Origin: Micromonospora saelicesensis
GTDB taxonomy: Bacteria > Actinomycetota > Actinomycetes > Mycobacteriales > Micromonosporaceae
Length of the DNA: 64,000 nt
Assembly (NCBI RefSeq): GCF_900091575.1
Contig: NZ_FMCR01000004.1
Coordinates: 186,001-250,000, forward strand
Reading direction: 5' to 3'
A program made the position numbers and the translations under genes. This document shows, one piece after another, positions 18,160 through 26,618 of the stretch. Numbering within the stretch: position 1 is the first letter of the stretch; every line of letters starts with the position of its first letter. Below the pieces are notes generated by a model. It was given only the letters and a program-made list of their open reading frames with translations, was not told where the DNA came from and did not search any database.

Positions 18160-19359
18160 TCAGCCCTTCATGGCCACGGCCGGCGGCGCGGTCTCGTCAC
18201 CGGTGAGGCTCTTCTGCGCGGTAGCGGTGAACGCGGTGCCGCTGCCGGTCAGCTTGGCCTGGAACATCGGCTGGAGCAGCGCGTGGTCGGCAGCCCGGAT
18301 GGTCATCTTGCCCTTGACCCCGTCGAAGCTCCAGCCCTCCAGGGCGGTGACCATCTTGTCGACGTCGTCCCCACCCTCCTGCGCGGCCCGGACCACCATC
18401 TGCGCGGCGGCGAAGCCGTCCGGGTGGAACAGGTCGATGGTGTTGACCTTGGCCTTCAGCGCCTTGCTGGCCTCGGTGTCGCTGGCACCGTCGAAGTAGT
18501 GCGACAGGAAGGAGATCTTCGCGCCGGCAGCACCGAAGGTCGGCCACGAGGCGCGGATGTCCAGGCCGGTGACGACAGTGGTGGACGAGAGAACGCCCTG
18601 CTGGTCGAGGGTCTGCCACATGGCCGGGGCGGTCGTGCCCGCCCACGCCACGAAGAGCAGGTCCGGCTTGGCGGCCTTGATCTGGCTGGCGAACGGGGTG
18701 AACTCGGTGGCACTGGCCGGGGCCCGGACGCTGCTCACGGTCGCGCCCGCACTGCCGATGACGGCCTTGACGGCGGCCTCGTTGGCGTCACCGAAAGCGC
18801 CGTCCTGGGCGAAGACCACTACCTTCTTGCCGGCGGGGTCTCCGATGAACGACTTGGCGGTCACCACATCCTGGTAGGACTGCCGACCGGAGCGGAAGGT
18901 GTACTTGTTCGCGCCGGTCACCGCGTCCGTGGCGGCCGGGCCGGAGATGAACAGCACCTTGTTCTGCGCCGCGATCGGCGCCACCTGGAGCGCCACACCC
19001 GAGGCGGTGGAGCCGGCGATGATCTTCGTGCCCTTGCCGATCAGGTCCTTCGCCGCGGAGACCGCCTTGGCCGGGTCGCCCGCGTCGTCCACCTCGGTCA
19101 GCTCGATCTTCCGGTCACCGACCTTGCCGGTGCCCTTGGTGGCGAAGTCCAGCCCCGCCTTGAACCCCTCGATGTACTGCTTTCCATAGCTGGCCAGGGC
19201 TCCCGACTGGGAGTACACCAGGCCGACCTTGACCGGCGCGGCACTGTCGCCGCCGCCGGTGGCGGTGTCCTGCGGGCTGCCACAGGCCGTGGCGGCCAGC
19301 GCCGCGGCCATCATCGTGGCGGCGGAGAGGAACGCCCGCCGCGTCGTCCGGACCGTCAT
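18160..19359 (-). CDS. livK: LIV-type ABC transporter substrate-binding lipoprotein
   Basis: 399 residues, ATG 19359 with GGAG 6 nt upstream. The Tat-like start RTTRRAFLSAATMMAAALAATAC ends at a lipobox Cys followed by GSPQD. The mature part is a periplasmic-binding type I fold (KVGLVYSQSGALASYGKQYI, then VVFAQDGAFGDA). First gene of the unit SBP-livG-livF-livH-livM. The ligand could be a branched amino acid, an amide or urea; it cannot be told from the sequence. A GlnR-like site upstream would fit nitrogen control. Confidence 0.92.
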   Translation of the reverse strand: MTVRTTRRAFLSAATMMAAALAATACGSPQDTATGGGDSAAPVKVGLVYSQSGALASYGKQYIEGFKAGLDFATKGTGKVGDRKIELTEVDDAGDPAKAVSAAKDLIGKGTKIIAGSTASGVALQVAPIAAQNKVLFISGPAATDAVTGANKYTFRSGRQSYQDVVTAKSFIGDPAGKKVVVFAQDGAFGDANEAAVKAVIGSAGATVSSVRAPASATEFTPFASQIKAAKPDLLFVAWAGTTAPAMWQTLDQQGVLSSTTVVTGLDIRASWPTFGAAGAKISFLSHYFDGASDTEASKALKAKVNTIDLFHPDGFAAAQMVVRAAQEGGDDVDKMVTALEGWSFDGVKGKMTIRAADHALLQPMFQAKLTGSGTAFTATAQKSLTGDETAPPAVAMKG

Positions 19360-19445
19360 TGCGACTCCACATGAGGACTCAGAGGGAGAGAACTTCTTCG
19401 TGACGGCTCACGCTAGAAGTGACGTCACCCACGAGCTATGTGGCG

Positions 19446-19461
19446 GAAACACACAAGTAAC
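19446..19461. promoter_or_regulatory. Candidate GlnR-type site upstream of the liv operon
   Basis: GAAAC-n6-GTAAC (19446-19450 and 19457-19461), 87-102 nt upstream of the livK ATG, matches half of the actinobacterial GlnR box (gTnAc-n6-GaAAc repeats). Nearby, GTGACGTCAC at 19419-19428 is a perfect 10-bp palindrome. Both are candidates only. Confidence 0.35.
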
Positions 19462-19600
19462 AGGAATGAGGTGGCCGGAGGTTACAACGGGCCGCACTAC
19501 CAGCCGGGAGCCCACGCCCTCGATGGCCCGAACCCCCACGGACCGCCCGAGCCGTGTGTCGCCCCGCACCATTCGCCCGGTTCGGTCAGGGCCACCCCTT

Positions 19601-19678
19601 CAAGATCGTGCTCGATCCTGGTTGTAGTGGCCTCGGGCCGCAGCGACACCACTACTTCCTGGATCGAGTGCGATCTTG
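19601..19678. repeat. 78-nt intergenic hairpin element, separate family
   Basis: CAAGATCGtgCTCGATCC (from 19601) pairs with GGATCGAGtgCGATCTTG (to 19678); the arms are 29 nt each with four or five mismatches and end in GTAGTGG/CCACTAC. The loop is CCTCGGGCCGCAGCGACA. It shares the GATC theme with the 63-nt family but not its sequence. Confidence 0.75.
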
Positions 19679-19742
19679 CGGCGGACAGCGTCCGAGGAGC
19701 GGACGTCATCCTGCGTTTGCGGGCGAACCCGCCCGGACGTGC

Positions 19743-19781
19743 CGCTGGCCCGCCGTCCGGGTGGCGGACGACGGGCCAGCG
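19743..19781 (-). terminator. glpQ terminator hairpin
   Basis: CGCTGGCCCGCCGTCCG (19743-19759) pairs with CGGACGACGGGCCAGCG (19765-19781): 17 bp with one G-T wobble and a 5-nt loop, 67 nt past the glpQ stop on the minus strand. Confidence 0.75.
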
Positions 19782-19847
19782 TGTGGGCCGGGCATGGTCG
19801 GCCCGGTGGTCGACTCGGAGCGGATCAGCTCCGGGCCGAGATGTGGG

Positions 19848-20960
19848 TCAGCGGCCGGCGAGGGCGGCGACGGCAGTGTCCGGGTGGTCGCTGAAGACAC
19901 CGTCGAGGCCCAGGCCGAGGAAGAGTTCGTACTCGGCGGTGATGTCGCCGCGCGCGTTCGGGTCGGTGCCGATCCGGAAGTCCACCGGGAGGAACTGGTT
20001 CTCGGCGCGGAACGTCCAGGAGTGCACGAGCAGGTGTTCCCGGTGTGCGTCGCGTACCACTGTGGTGGGGGCGAGCAGGGCGCCGGCGGCGTTCCGGGGG
20101 ACGATCAGGTTCTTGTTAGCGCCGATGCCGTCGGCGTACCCGGCGATCCACTTCAGCCCGGCCGGCGTGGCCAGTTCCTGGTAGGTGCGGGTGTCACCGG
20201 CGGCGGTGAAGTCGTACGGGCGGCCGGTCGCGTCGAGCAGTTGGACCAGCTTCACGTCGGTCAGCCGGCTCAGGCGGCGCAGGTTGGCCGTCTCGAACGA
20301 CTGGATGAAGACCGGCGAGTTCTTCCGGTCAAGCTTGTTCTGCCGCAGCACCCGGAGCAGTGGCTCCTCCAACGGCAGTCTGATCGAGGCGAAGTAGCTC
20401 GGGTGCTTGGTCTCCGGGTAGATGCCGATGGTGCGGCCCCGTGCCCGCCCCTCGGTCCGGGCCAGGTCGATGACCTCCTGGAGGGTGGGCACCTCGAAGC
20501 GGCCGTCGAAGGCGGTGTTCGCCACGCGCACCTGCGGCAGCCGCTCCTTGGCCCGTAACGTCTTCAGCTCGGCGAGGGTGAAGTCCTCGGTGAACCAGCC
20601 GGTCACCGCGACACCGTCGATGGTCTTCGTCGCCTTGCGGGACGCGAACTCCGGGCGGGTCGACACGTCGGTGGTGCCGGAGATCTCGTTCTCGTGCCGG
20701 GCGACCAGCACGCCGTCGGAGGTGGAGACCAGGTCCGGCTCGATGTAGTCGGCACCCATCCGGATCGCCAACCGGTACGCCTCGAGCGTGTGCTCCGGCC
20801 GGTAGCCGCTGGCGCCCCGGTGACCGATCACGATTGGTCGGTCGTTGGCCCGGGAGTGGTCCGCGTTCGTGGCCGGCTCGGCGGCCGCGATGGTCGGCAG
20901 GGCCACGGCGGCGGCGAGCAGAACGCCGGCCACGCCGAGGGTCGAGAGGGTACGTCGCAA
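19848..20960 (-). CDS. glpQ: Secreted glycerophosphodiester phosphodiesterase (GlpQ-like)
   Basis: 370 residues. A Sec signal peptide (MRRTLSTLGVAGVLLAAAVALPTIAAA) is followed by the GDPD domain. Catalytic motif IGHRGASGYRPEHTLEAY holds the HRG and the E-N/H-T region; the partner E-x-D is in GADYIEPDLVSTSDGVLVARHE. The C-terminal VFSDHPD completes the family pattern. The enzyme hydrolyses glycerophosphodiesters to an alcohol and glycerol-3-phosphate outside the cell, acting in phospholipid or teichoic-acid turnover and phosphate supply. It stands alone, divergent from trkH by 64 nt. Confidence 0.93.
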   Translation of the reverse strand: MRRTLSTLGVAGVLLAAAVALPTIAAAEPATNADHSRANDRPIVIGHRGASGYRPEHTLEAYRLAIRMGADYIEPDLVSTSDGVLVARHENEISGTTDVSTRPEFASRKATKTIDGVAVTGWFTEDFTLAELKTLRAKERLPQVRVANTAFDGRFEVPTLQEVIDLARTEGRARGRTIGIYPETKHPSYFASIRLPLEEPLLRVLRQNKLDRKNSPVFIQSFETANLRRLSRLTDVKLVQLLDATGRPYDFTAAGDTRTYQELATPAGLKWIAGYADGIGANKNLIVPRNAAGALLAPTTVVRDAHREHLLVHSWTFRAENQFLPVDFRIGTDPNARGDITAEYELFLGLGLDGVFSDHPDTAVAALAGR

Positions 20961-21024
20961 CGCCGTCTCCTGTCATCGGTGGTCCGGGTAAGCAGACCGC
21001 CCGTGATTTGCCAGGAGTTGGTCG

Positions 21025-22434
21025 ATGGCTGGCCGGCAGATGAATCTCCGGAATGCCCGTTCCCACTCCAGGGCCACGGGCGGACAGGAAGATTGTCTGG
21101 TGCGCCGGTCTTTCCGCAATCCCGTGCGGCTGGTGCCGTTCGCGTTCCTGGTGCCGATCCTGCTCGGTACCGGGTTGCTCATGATGCGCTGGGCGACCAC
21201 TGAACACGTACGCCCACCCCTGGTCACCGCGCTCTTCACCTCCACCTCGGCCGTGTCGGTCACCGGCATGGCCATCACCGACACCCCGAACTACTGGTCC
21301 GGCTGGGGACTGCTGGTGATCACCCTGCTCACCCAGCTCGGCGGCCTCGGCATCCTCACCGTCGCGGCGTTGGTCATCCTGGTGGTCTCCAGCCAGCTCG
21401 GGCTGCGCAACCGGTTGCTGGTGCAGGCCGAGACGGGCGAGTTCGGCATCGGTGACGTGGGCCGGTTGCTCCGCCGGATCGCGCTGACCGTCTTCGCCTG
21501 CGAGGCGGTGATGACCGTGCTGGTCGCCGGTCGGCTCTGGCTGACCTACGACTACCCCTTCGGGCAGGCCCTCTGGTCGGGCGTCTTCCACGCCGTGCAG
21601 GCGTTCAACAACGGTGGCTTCGCGCTCTACACCGAGGGCCTGCTGGCCTTCAGCCGTGACCCGTGGGTGTCGCTGCCCCTGGCGATCGGCGCGATCATCG
21701 GCGGTCTCGGGTTTCCCGCGCTCTTCGAGGCGGTCCGCGAGTGGCGTCAGCCGGTGCACTGGGCGGTGGCGACGAAGTTGACCATCTGGGGCAGCGCGGC
21801 GCTGCTGCTGGTCGGCTTCGCCGGCCTGCTCGCCGCCGAGTGGACCAACGTGAGCACGATCGGCCAGTACGACGTACCCGGGAAGATCCTCGCATCGTTC
21901 ACCCAGATCGCGCTGAGCCGCACCGGCGGCTACAGCGTCCTGAACATCGCCGACCTCCAGGAGGAGAGCTATCCCCTGCTGATCGTGCTGATGTTCATCG
22001 GCGGCGGCAGCGCCAGCACGGCCGGCGGCATCAAGGTCTCCACGTTCTTCCTGCTGGCGTTCACCATCTGGGCGGAGCTGCGGGGCGAGCCCGACGTGAC
22101 GATCGGGCACCGGCGGGTGGCCACCGCGAGCCAGCGACAGGCCCTCACCGTGGCGTTGCTCAGCGTCGCGCTGGTGACGGTCGGGACCATGCTGTTGCTG
22201 CTGCTCACCGAGGGCGTCCGCTTCGTCGCGGCCCTGTTCGAGATCACCTCGGCGTTCAGCACCACCGGTCTGACCATCGGTCTGGCCGCCGAACTGCCGG
22301 CCGGCGGCCAACTGGTGCTGACCGTGCTGATGTTCATCGGTCGGGTCGGGACGCTCACCCTGGGGTCGGCGATCGCCCTGAACACCCGACGCCGGCTCTA
22401 CCGCTATCCCCAGGAGCAACCCATTGTCGGCTAG
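21025..22434 (+). CDS. trkH: Potassium transporter membrane subunit, TrkH/KtrB family
   Basis: 469 residues from ATG 21025 with AGGAG 9 nt upstream; GTG 21100 is an in-frame alternative. The four pore loops are all present with their filter glycines: TSTSAVSVTGM, HAVQAFNNGGF, LSRTGGYS and TSAFSTTGLT. FIGGGSASTAGGIK is the conserved intramembrane gate region. Length fits the shorter KtrB form. It works with the cytoplasmic RCK protein encoded 68 nt downstream for K+ uptake. Confidence 0.95.
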   Translation: MAGRQMNLRNARSHSRATGGQEDCLVRRSFRNPVRLVPFAFLVPILLGTGLLMMRWATTEHVRPPLVTALFTSTSAVSVTGMAITDTPNYWSGWGLLVITLLTQLGGLGILTVAALVILVVSSQLGLRNRLLVQAETGEFGIGDVGRLLRRIALTVFACEAVMTVLVAGRLWLTYDYPFGQALWSGVFHAVQAFNNGGFALYTEGLLAFSRDPWVSLPLAIGAIIGGLGFPALFEAVREWRQPVHWAVATKLTIWGSAALLLVGFAGLLAAEWTNVSTIGQYDVPGKILASFTQIALSRTGGYSVLNIADLQEESYPLLIVLMFIGGGSASTAGGIKVSTFFLLAFTIWAELRGEPDVTIGHRRVATASQRQALTVALLSVALVTVGTMLLLLLTEGVRFVAALFEITSAFSTTGLTIGLAAELPAGGQLVLTVLMFIGRVGTLTLGSAIALNTRRRLYRYPQEQPIVG

Positions 22435-22502
22435 GGCGTGTTTCGGAAGTGTCGGCCGGCCCGCACGTCGGAGACGCACCAGTGGAAGCAGGGAGGGCCG
22501 AG

Positions 22503-23171
22503 GTGTCGGCTAGACGCGCGGACAGCGGCGGCATCGTGGTGATCGGGCTGGGTCGATTCGGCTGCCACCTGGCCGGGTCGCTGGCCCGGATGGACCGCGA
22601 GGTGTTGGCCATCGACCGCAGCCCGGCGAAGGTGCAGCGCTGGTCGGCGCAGCTCGACCGGGTGGTTCAGGCCGATGCGACCGAGGAGGGGGCGCTGCGG
22701 CAGCTGGGCATCACCAGTTTCGGGCGGGCGGTGGTGGCCATCGGGGCCTCGGTGGAGGCGAGTGTGCTCACCGTGTTGGCGCTGGTCGAGCTGGGTGTGC
22801 CCCAGATCTGGGCGCGGGCCACCTCGCAGAAGCACGCCAAGATCCTGGCGTCGGTGGGCGCGCACCACGTGATCTTTCCGGAGGCGGAGACCGGAGACCG
22901 GGTCGCGCACCTGATCGTCAGCCGGTTGCTCGACTTCATCGAGTTCGACGACGACTTCGCCATCGCCACCGTCCGGGTGCCGGAGTCCCTGGTCGGGCGC
23001 ACCCTGCTCGACCTGAAACCGGAGGAGCGCTTCGGGGTACGCGTGGTCGGTGCCAAGCTGCCGGGCGAACGCTTCCGGTACACCTCGGACGACACGGCGC
23101 TCCCCCAGGGCGGGGTGCTCATCGTCGAGGGTGGGATCGACCAGGTGCAGCAATTCGCGGGGATGCGCTGA
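22503..23171 (+). CDS. trkA: Potassium transporter regulatory subunit, TrkA/KtrA family (RCK)
   Basis: 222 residues from GTG 22503, with GGGAGGG just upstream; the longer frame upstream is a shadow of trkH. RCK_N Rossmann motif VIGLGRFGCHLA (13-24) with acidic D38 for nucleotide binding; RCK_C occupies about residues 135-222 (FAIATVRVPESLVGRTLLDL). The ring controls the KtrB pore in response to ATP/ADP or NAD(H). Ends before a strong bidirectional terminator. Confidence 0.94.
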   Translation: MSARRADSGGIVVIGLGRFGCHLAGSLARMDREVLAIDRSPAKVQRWSAQLDRVVQADATEEGALRQLGITSFGRAVVAIGASVEASVLTVLALVELGVPQIWARATSQKHAKILASVGAHHVIFPEAETGDRVAHLIVSRLLDFIEFDDDFAIATVRVPESLVGRTLLDLKPEERFGVRVVGAKLPGERFRYTSDDTALPQGGVLIVEGGIDQVQQFAGMR

Positions 23172-23193
23172 CTGCTCCGCAGGGCGAGACCGA

Positions 23194-23229
23194 TCGGGGC
23201 CGTCGGACCAACTGGTCCAACGGCCCCGA
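23194..23229. terminator. Bidirectional terminator between trkA and kinase gene
   Basis: TCGGGGCCGT (23194-23203) pairs with ACGGCCCCGA (23220-23229), and inside it GGACCA pairs with TGGTCC. The 36-nt hairpin is nearly symmetrical and lies between convergent genes. Confidence 0.8.
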
Positions 23230-23283
23230 AGTGTGGCGTCACGGTGTGGCCTGCTCACTTCCGGTGACCACGCGGCCCCTTGG

Positions 23284-24948
23284 TCACCTTCCCGCTTTTC
23301 CCGGACCACCACCGGCGGCCTTCGCGGCCTTCGCAGGCTTCGCCGGGGCCTTCGCAGGCTTCGGCGGCTTGGCCTTCGACGCGCCGCCGCCCGAACCGGA
23401 GCCGGTGGGCACCTTCGCTGCCTTGGGCGGAGCCTTCGTCGTGGCGGCCTTGCTCGGCGGGGCCGTGGACGGCGCACTGCCGGCGACGCCGGAGACCCGA
23501 ACCCCGCAGGTCGCCTCGCCGAGCCGGAACTCCACCGGCAACGGGTTCGCCCCGCTGTACTTACCCGTGAGGGTCACCTTCTCGGCCGCACCAGGGGCCA
23601 GCGTGGTGCGCTGGGCCGCCGGTCGGATCAACACGGTGCTTCCCTGCTGGTGCACCGGCGCGGGCTCCGCCTTCGTCACCTTCTGCTGCCCGGGGAAGGT
23701 GAAGCTCATCGCCCAGTCCCGCAGCTCACGGCCACCGGTGTTGGTCAAGGTCAGTTCGGCGGCGAACTCGGTGCCGGAGTCGGTGCGCAAGGCGTACGCC
23801 ACCTCGCAGGGCGCCGCCGCCGGCAGACCCATCCGAGCCTCGGTCGTCGGCCGGTCCCCGCCGCTGGCCGGGCTGCGCGAGGTGAACCCCCACATGGCGC
23901 CGGTGACCGCGATCAGCCCGACGGCGGCCACTCCGGCCTCCACCCGCCGACGCCGGGTCACCCGCTGCTGCGTCCGACGGTCCCGGTTGCGGGTCCGCGA
24001 CAGCGGCAACGCGTCGGTCGCCGCCGACCAGGGCAGGATCGTGGTACGCGCACTGCCGAGCATGGCCGCGTCAAGCGGCCCGGCGGCCGGGGAGACCGGC
24101 ACCGCCGCGAGCATGCCGGCCGCCTCGGCGAGCGTCCGGGTCAGCTCGGCGGTGGCCGGCCGGTCGGCGGGCCGCTTGGCCAGGCAGCGTCCGACCAGGT
24201 CGGCCACCCCGTCGGGCAGCCCCGGGACGGTGGGCATCGGCTCCGGGTCGTTGTACATGTGGGCGCGCAGCATCTGGGTGGTCGTGCTGGCCAGCCACGG
24301 CAGTCGGCCGGTGAGCATCCGGTAGAGCAGCAGCCCAACGGCGTACACGTCGGTGGCCGGGGAGACCTGGCCGTTGTCCAGCCGCTCCGGGGCGAGGTAC
24401 GCGGGAGTGCCCAACAGCGCGCCGTCCGGGCCCTTCTCGCTCTCCCCGACGAGCGCGGAGATGCCGAAGTCGACCACCTTGACCCCGGTCGAGGTGAGCA
24501 TGACGTTGCCCGGTGTGACGTCGCGGTGCACCACCCCGCGAGCGTGCGCGGTGGCCAGCGCCGAGCTGACCTCGGCGCCGATGGTCACCGCCTCCCGCCA
24601 CGGCAGCTGGCTCTCCCGGCCCAACCGGCTGGCCAGCGAAGCGCCGTCGACCAGCTCCATCACCACGTACGGCACGGTCAGACCGACCTGCTCGGACTCG
24701 CCGTAGTCGTACACGTTGGTGATGTTGGGGTGGCAGAGCCGCGCGGCGGCCTGCGCCTCGATCCGGATGCGGTGGCGGAAGGCCCGGTCGCTGGCCAGCC
24801 GGGAGGCCAGCACCTTCACCGCGACCTGGCGGCCGAGCACCTCGTCGTAGCCACGCCACACCACCGACATGCCGCCCGCGCCGAGCTGCTCGATCAGCCG
24901 GTACCGCTCATCGAGCAATTGCGCGCCGTTTCGGTCCTCACCACCCAT
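23284..24948 (-). CDS. Ser/Thr protein kinase with extracellular CBM2-like domain
   Basis: 554 residues. PknB-type kinase domain (16-280): glycine loop LGAGGMSVV, VAVK with K45, HRDVTPGN at 141-148, DFG at 160-162, APE at 186-188. The usual lysine of HRDxKPxN is Thr145. Basic juxtamembrane stretch 319-336, one membrane helix (337-355), then an outside domain. C381 and C481 bracket a beta-domain with TLTNTGGRELRDWAMSFTFP and NPLPVEFRLGEATC, matching carbohydrate-binding module family 2. A Lys/Pro/Ala tail (500-554) resembles cell-wall linkers. The likely role is wall or polysaccharide sensing; substrates are unknown. Confidence 0.9.
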   Translation of the reverse strand: MGGEDRNGAQLLDERYRLIEQLGAGGMSVVWRGYDEVLGRQVAVKVLASRLASDRAFRHRIRIEAQAAARLCHPNITNVYDYGESEQVGLTVPYVVMELVDGASLASRLGRESQLPWREAVTIGAEVSSALATAHARGVVHRDVTPGNVMLTSTGVKVVDFGISALVGESEKGPDGALLGTPAYLAPERLDNGQVSPATDVYAVGLLLYRMLTGRLPWLASTTTQMLRAHMYNDPEPMPTVPGLPDGVADLVGRCLAKRPADRPATAELTRTLAEAAGMLAAVPVSPAAGPLDAAMLGSARTTILPWSAATDALPLSRTRNRDRRTQQRVTRRRRVEAGVAAVGLIAVTGAMWGFTSRSPASGGDRPTTEARMGLPAAAPCEVAYALRTDSGTEFAAELTLTNTGGRELRDWAMSFTFPGQQKVTKAEPAPVHQQGSTVLIRPAAQRTTLAPGAAEKVTLTGKYSGANPLPVEFRLGEATCGVRVSGVAGSAPSTAPPSKAATTKAPPKAAKVPTGSGSGGGASKAKPPKPAKAPAKPAKAAKAAGGGPGKAGR

Positions 24949-25019
24949 GGTGAGCGATGTTGCCCAGGAACGGCCGGCCTACACCTGGGGTATCGGAATC
25001 GGTCAGGATTGTCACCCGA

Positions 25020-26582
25020 TCAGGCGGTAGCCAGCAGTTGGTCCACCGGGGCGTAGTCGTCGGTCAACACCATCGCCCCGCCGACGAAGTCCGTCAGCGC
25101 CGCACCGGACAGCAGGCTGACCTTCGGGTCCACCTCGGCCAGCCGGGCCCGAACGGCTTCCAGCGGCAACGGCGCGTCGGAGCCGACGATGAGGAAGTTG
25201 GAGCCCTGCTCCTGGGCGAGCGCTTCCGGCGGCGCGATCAACGCGACGTGCCCGAACTCGGCGGCCACCGTGGCCAACTCGGCGCGGATGAACCGCAGCG
25301 GTGGGTAGTCGATGACGTTCTGCACGTACACGCCACCCGGGCGGGTCACCCGCCGGACGTCGGCGGCCATCTCCCGGGTGGCCAGGTGCCAGGGCACCAC
25401 CAGGTGCCCGAACGCATCACCGACCACCAGGTCACGGCTGTCGGTCGGCTCACCGGCGACCAGCATCCGGGCGTCGCCCACCACCGCCCGCAGCTCCGGC
25501 CCCGGCCGTACGCCCAGTTCCTGCTCACCCAGCTCGACCAGCCCGCCGTCGATCTCGAACACCAGGTTGTCGGTGCCCGGCCGGGTCGCGGTCAGGTAGC
25601 GCGGCACTGTGAACCCACCACCGCCCAGGTGCAGCGCGTCCAGGCGCTGACCGGCCGGTGCGACGACGTCGCCGACCGCGCCGATCCACTTCGTGTACGC
25701 GTACTCCAGGTGTTTCGGGTCGGCGAGGTCCACGTACGAGTGCTGGGCGGAGTTGAGCAGCAGCGTCCGCCCGCTGGGCCGGGCGGGGTCCGCGGTGACC
25801 CGGGCGCAGTGGTAAGCCGTCTCGATGTCGCACGGGTTGGGCGCCACGGTGGTCAGCCCCGCCCCGGCCAGGCCGAGCACGGCCAGCGCGGCCCGGGCCC
25901 GGGCCGGACCGGGCAGCTCGGTGGGCTCCTGCCGGCGCAGGTACCAGCCGAGGCCGATGCCGACCAGCCCGAGCGCGAGCGCAAGGGCCAGCAGGATGAC
26001 GGTGCTGCGCAGCGCGGCGACCAGCACGAACCCGGTGAGCAGGGTTGCGGTGATGCCGCCCAGGGTGCCGATCCCGGAGAGTCGACCGACCACCTGGCCG
26101 GTGCGGCGCAGGTCGGCGAGCTGGAGTTTCACGACCAACGGGGTGACCGCTGCCAGCAGCGCGGCCGGAACGAACACCGCCAACGCGACCAGCAGCAGGA
26201 TGCCGCTGGCGGCACCACCGCGCAGCACCTCACCGGCGTACCGGACGACGGGCAGGGTGATCGCGGTGGCGATGCCGGCCAGCACCAACGCCGGTGCCAG
26301 CAGGCCCCGCGGGTTGCGCCGGTCGGCCAGCCAACCGCCGGACCACGCCCCGTACGCGATCGCGGCCAGCGCGATGCCGATCACCGAGCTGGTCACCTGG
26401 AGGGTCACCCCGACGTACGGGCCGACCAGGCGCAGCGCGACGGTCTCCAGCACCAGCACGGCACCGCTGGAGAAGAAGACCAGGAAGGCGGCCAGGCCGT
26501 TGGGCAGCGCCCGGCCGGTGACCGGCACGGGCGGGGCCGGGGGTGCCGGCAGGGCCGCTACGTCGGACGGTGGGGAGCTCAT
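25020..26582 (-). CDS. Membrane-bound spermidine-synthase-like (fused) protein
   Basis: 520 residues. Residues 25-235 have about seven hydrophobic helices (LPNGLAAFLVFFSSGAVLVLE start). The soluble C-terminal half is a Rossmann aminopropyltransferase-like domain: ALHLGGGGFTVPRYL, NLVFEIDGGLVELG, AVVGDARMLV, DLVVGDAFG. This matches 'fused MFS/spermidine synthase' proteins, which rarely have proven polyamine synthesis. The catalytic Asp region reads VVGDAFG. The gene lies 36 nt after the secreted coiled-coil gene and 71 nt before the kinase gene, all on the minus strand. Confidence 0.88.
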   Translation of the reverse strand: MSSPPSDVAALPAPPAPPVPVTGRALPNGLAAFLVFFSSGAVLVLETVALRLVGPYVGVTLQVTSSVIGIALAAIAYGAWSGGWLADRRNPRGLLAPALVLAGIATAITLPVVRYAGEVLRGGAASGILLLVALAVFVPAALLAAVTPLVVKLQLADLRRTGQVVGRLSGIGTLGGITATLLTGFVLVAALRSTVILLALALALGLVGIGLGWYLRRQEPTELPGPARARAALAVLGLAGAGLTTVAPNPCDIETAYHCARVTADPARPSGRTLLLNSAQHSYVDLADPKHLEYAYTKWIGAVGDVVAPAGQRLDALHLGGGGFTVPRYLTATRPGTDNLVFEIDGGLVELGEQELGVRPGPELRAVVGDARMLVAGEPTDSRDLVVGDAFGHLVVPWHLATREMAADVRRVTRPGGVYVQNVIDYPPLRFIRAELATVAAEFGHVALIAPPEALAQEQGSNFLIVGSDAPLPLEAVRARLAEVDPKVSLLSGAALTDFVGGAMVLTDDYAPVDQLLATA

Positions 26583-26618
26583 CGTCGCGATGGTACGCAG
26601 CGAAGCTGGTGCTTCGGG

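Larger units (their letters stand above)
19360..19847. other. 488-bp gap between liv operon start and glpQ 3' end
   Basis: No gene is supported. It holds the liv promoter region with a CRE-like palindrome and a GlnR-like site (19419-19461), a 78-nt hairpin element (19601-19678), and the glpQ terminator (19743-19781). The remainder is featureless GC-rich sequence. Confidence 0.6.

Noticed and set aside
20329..22479. 716-codon minus-strand frame over glpQ/trkH
   Set aside because: It merges a shadow of trkH with an off-frame copy of glpQ; both real genes are complete.
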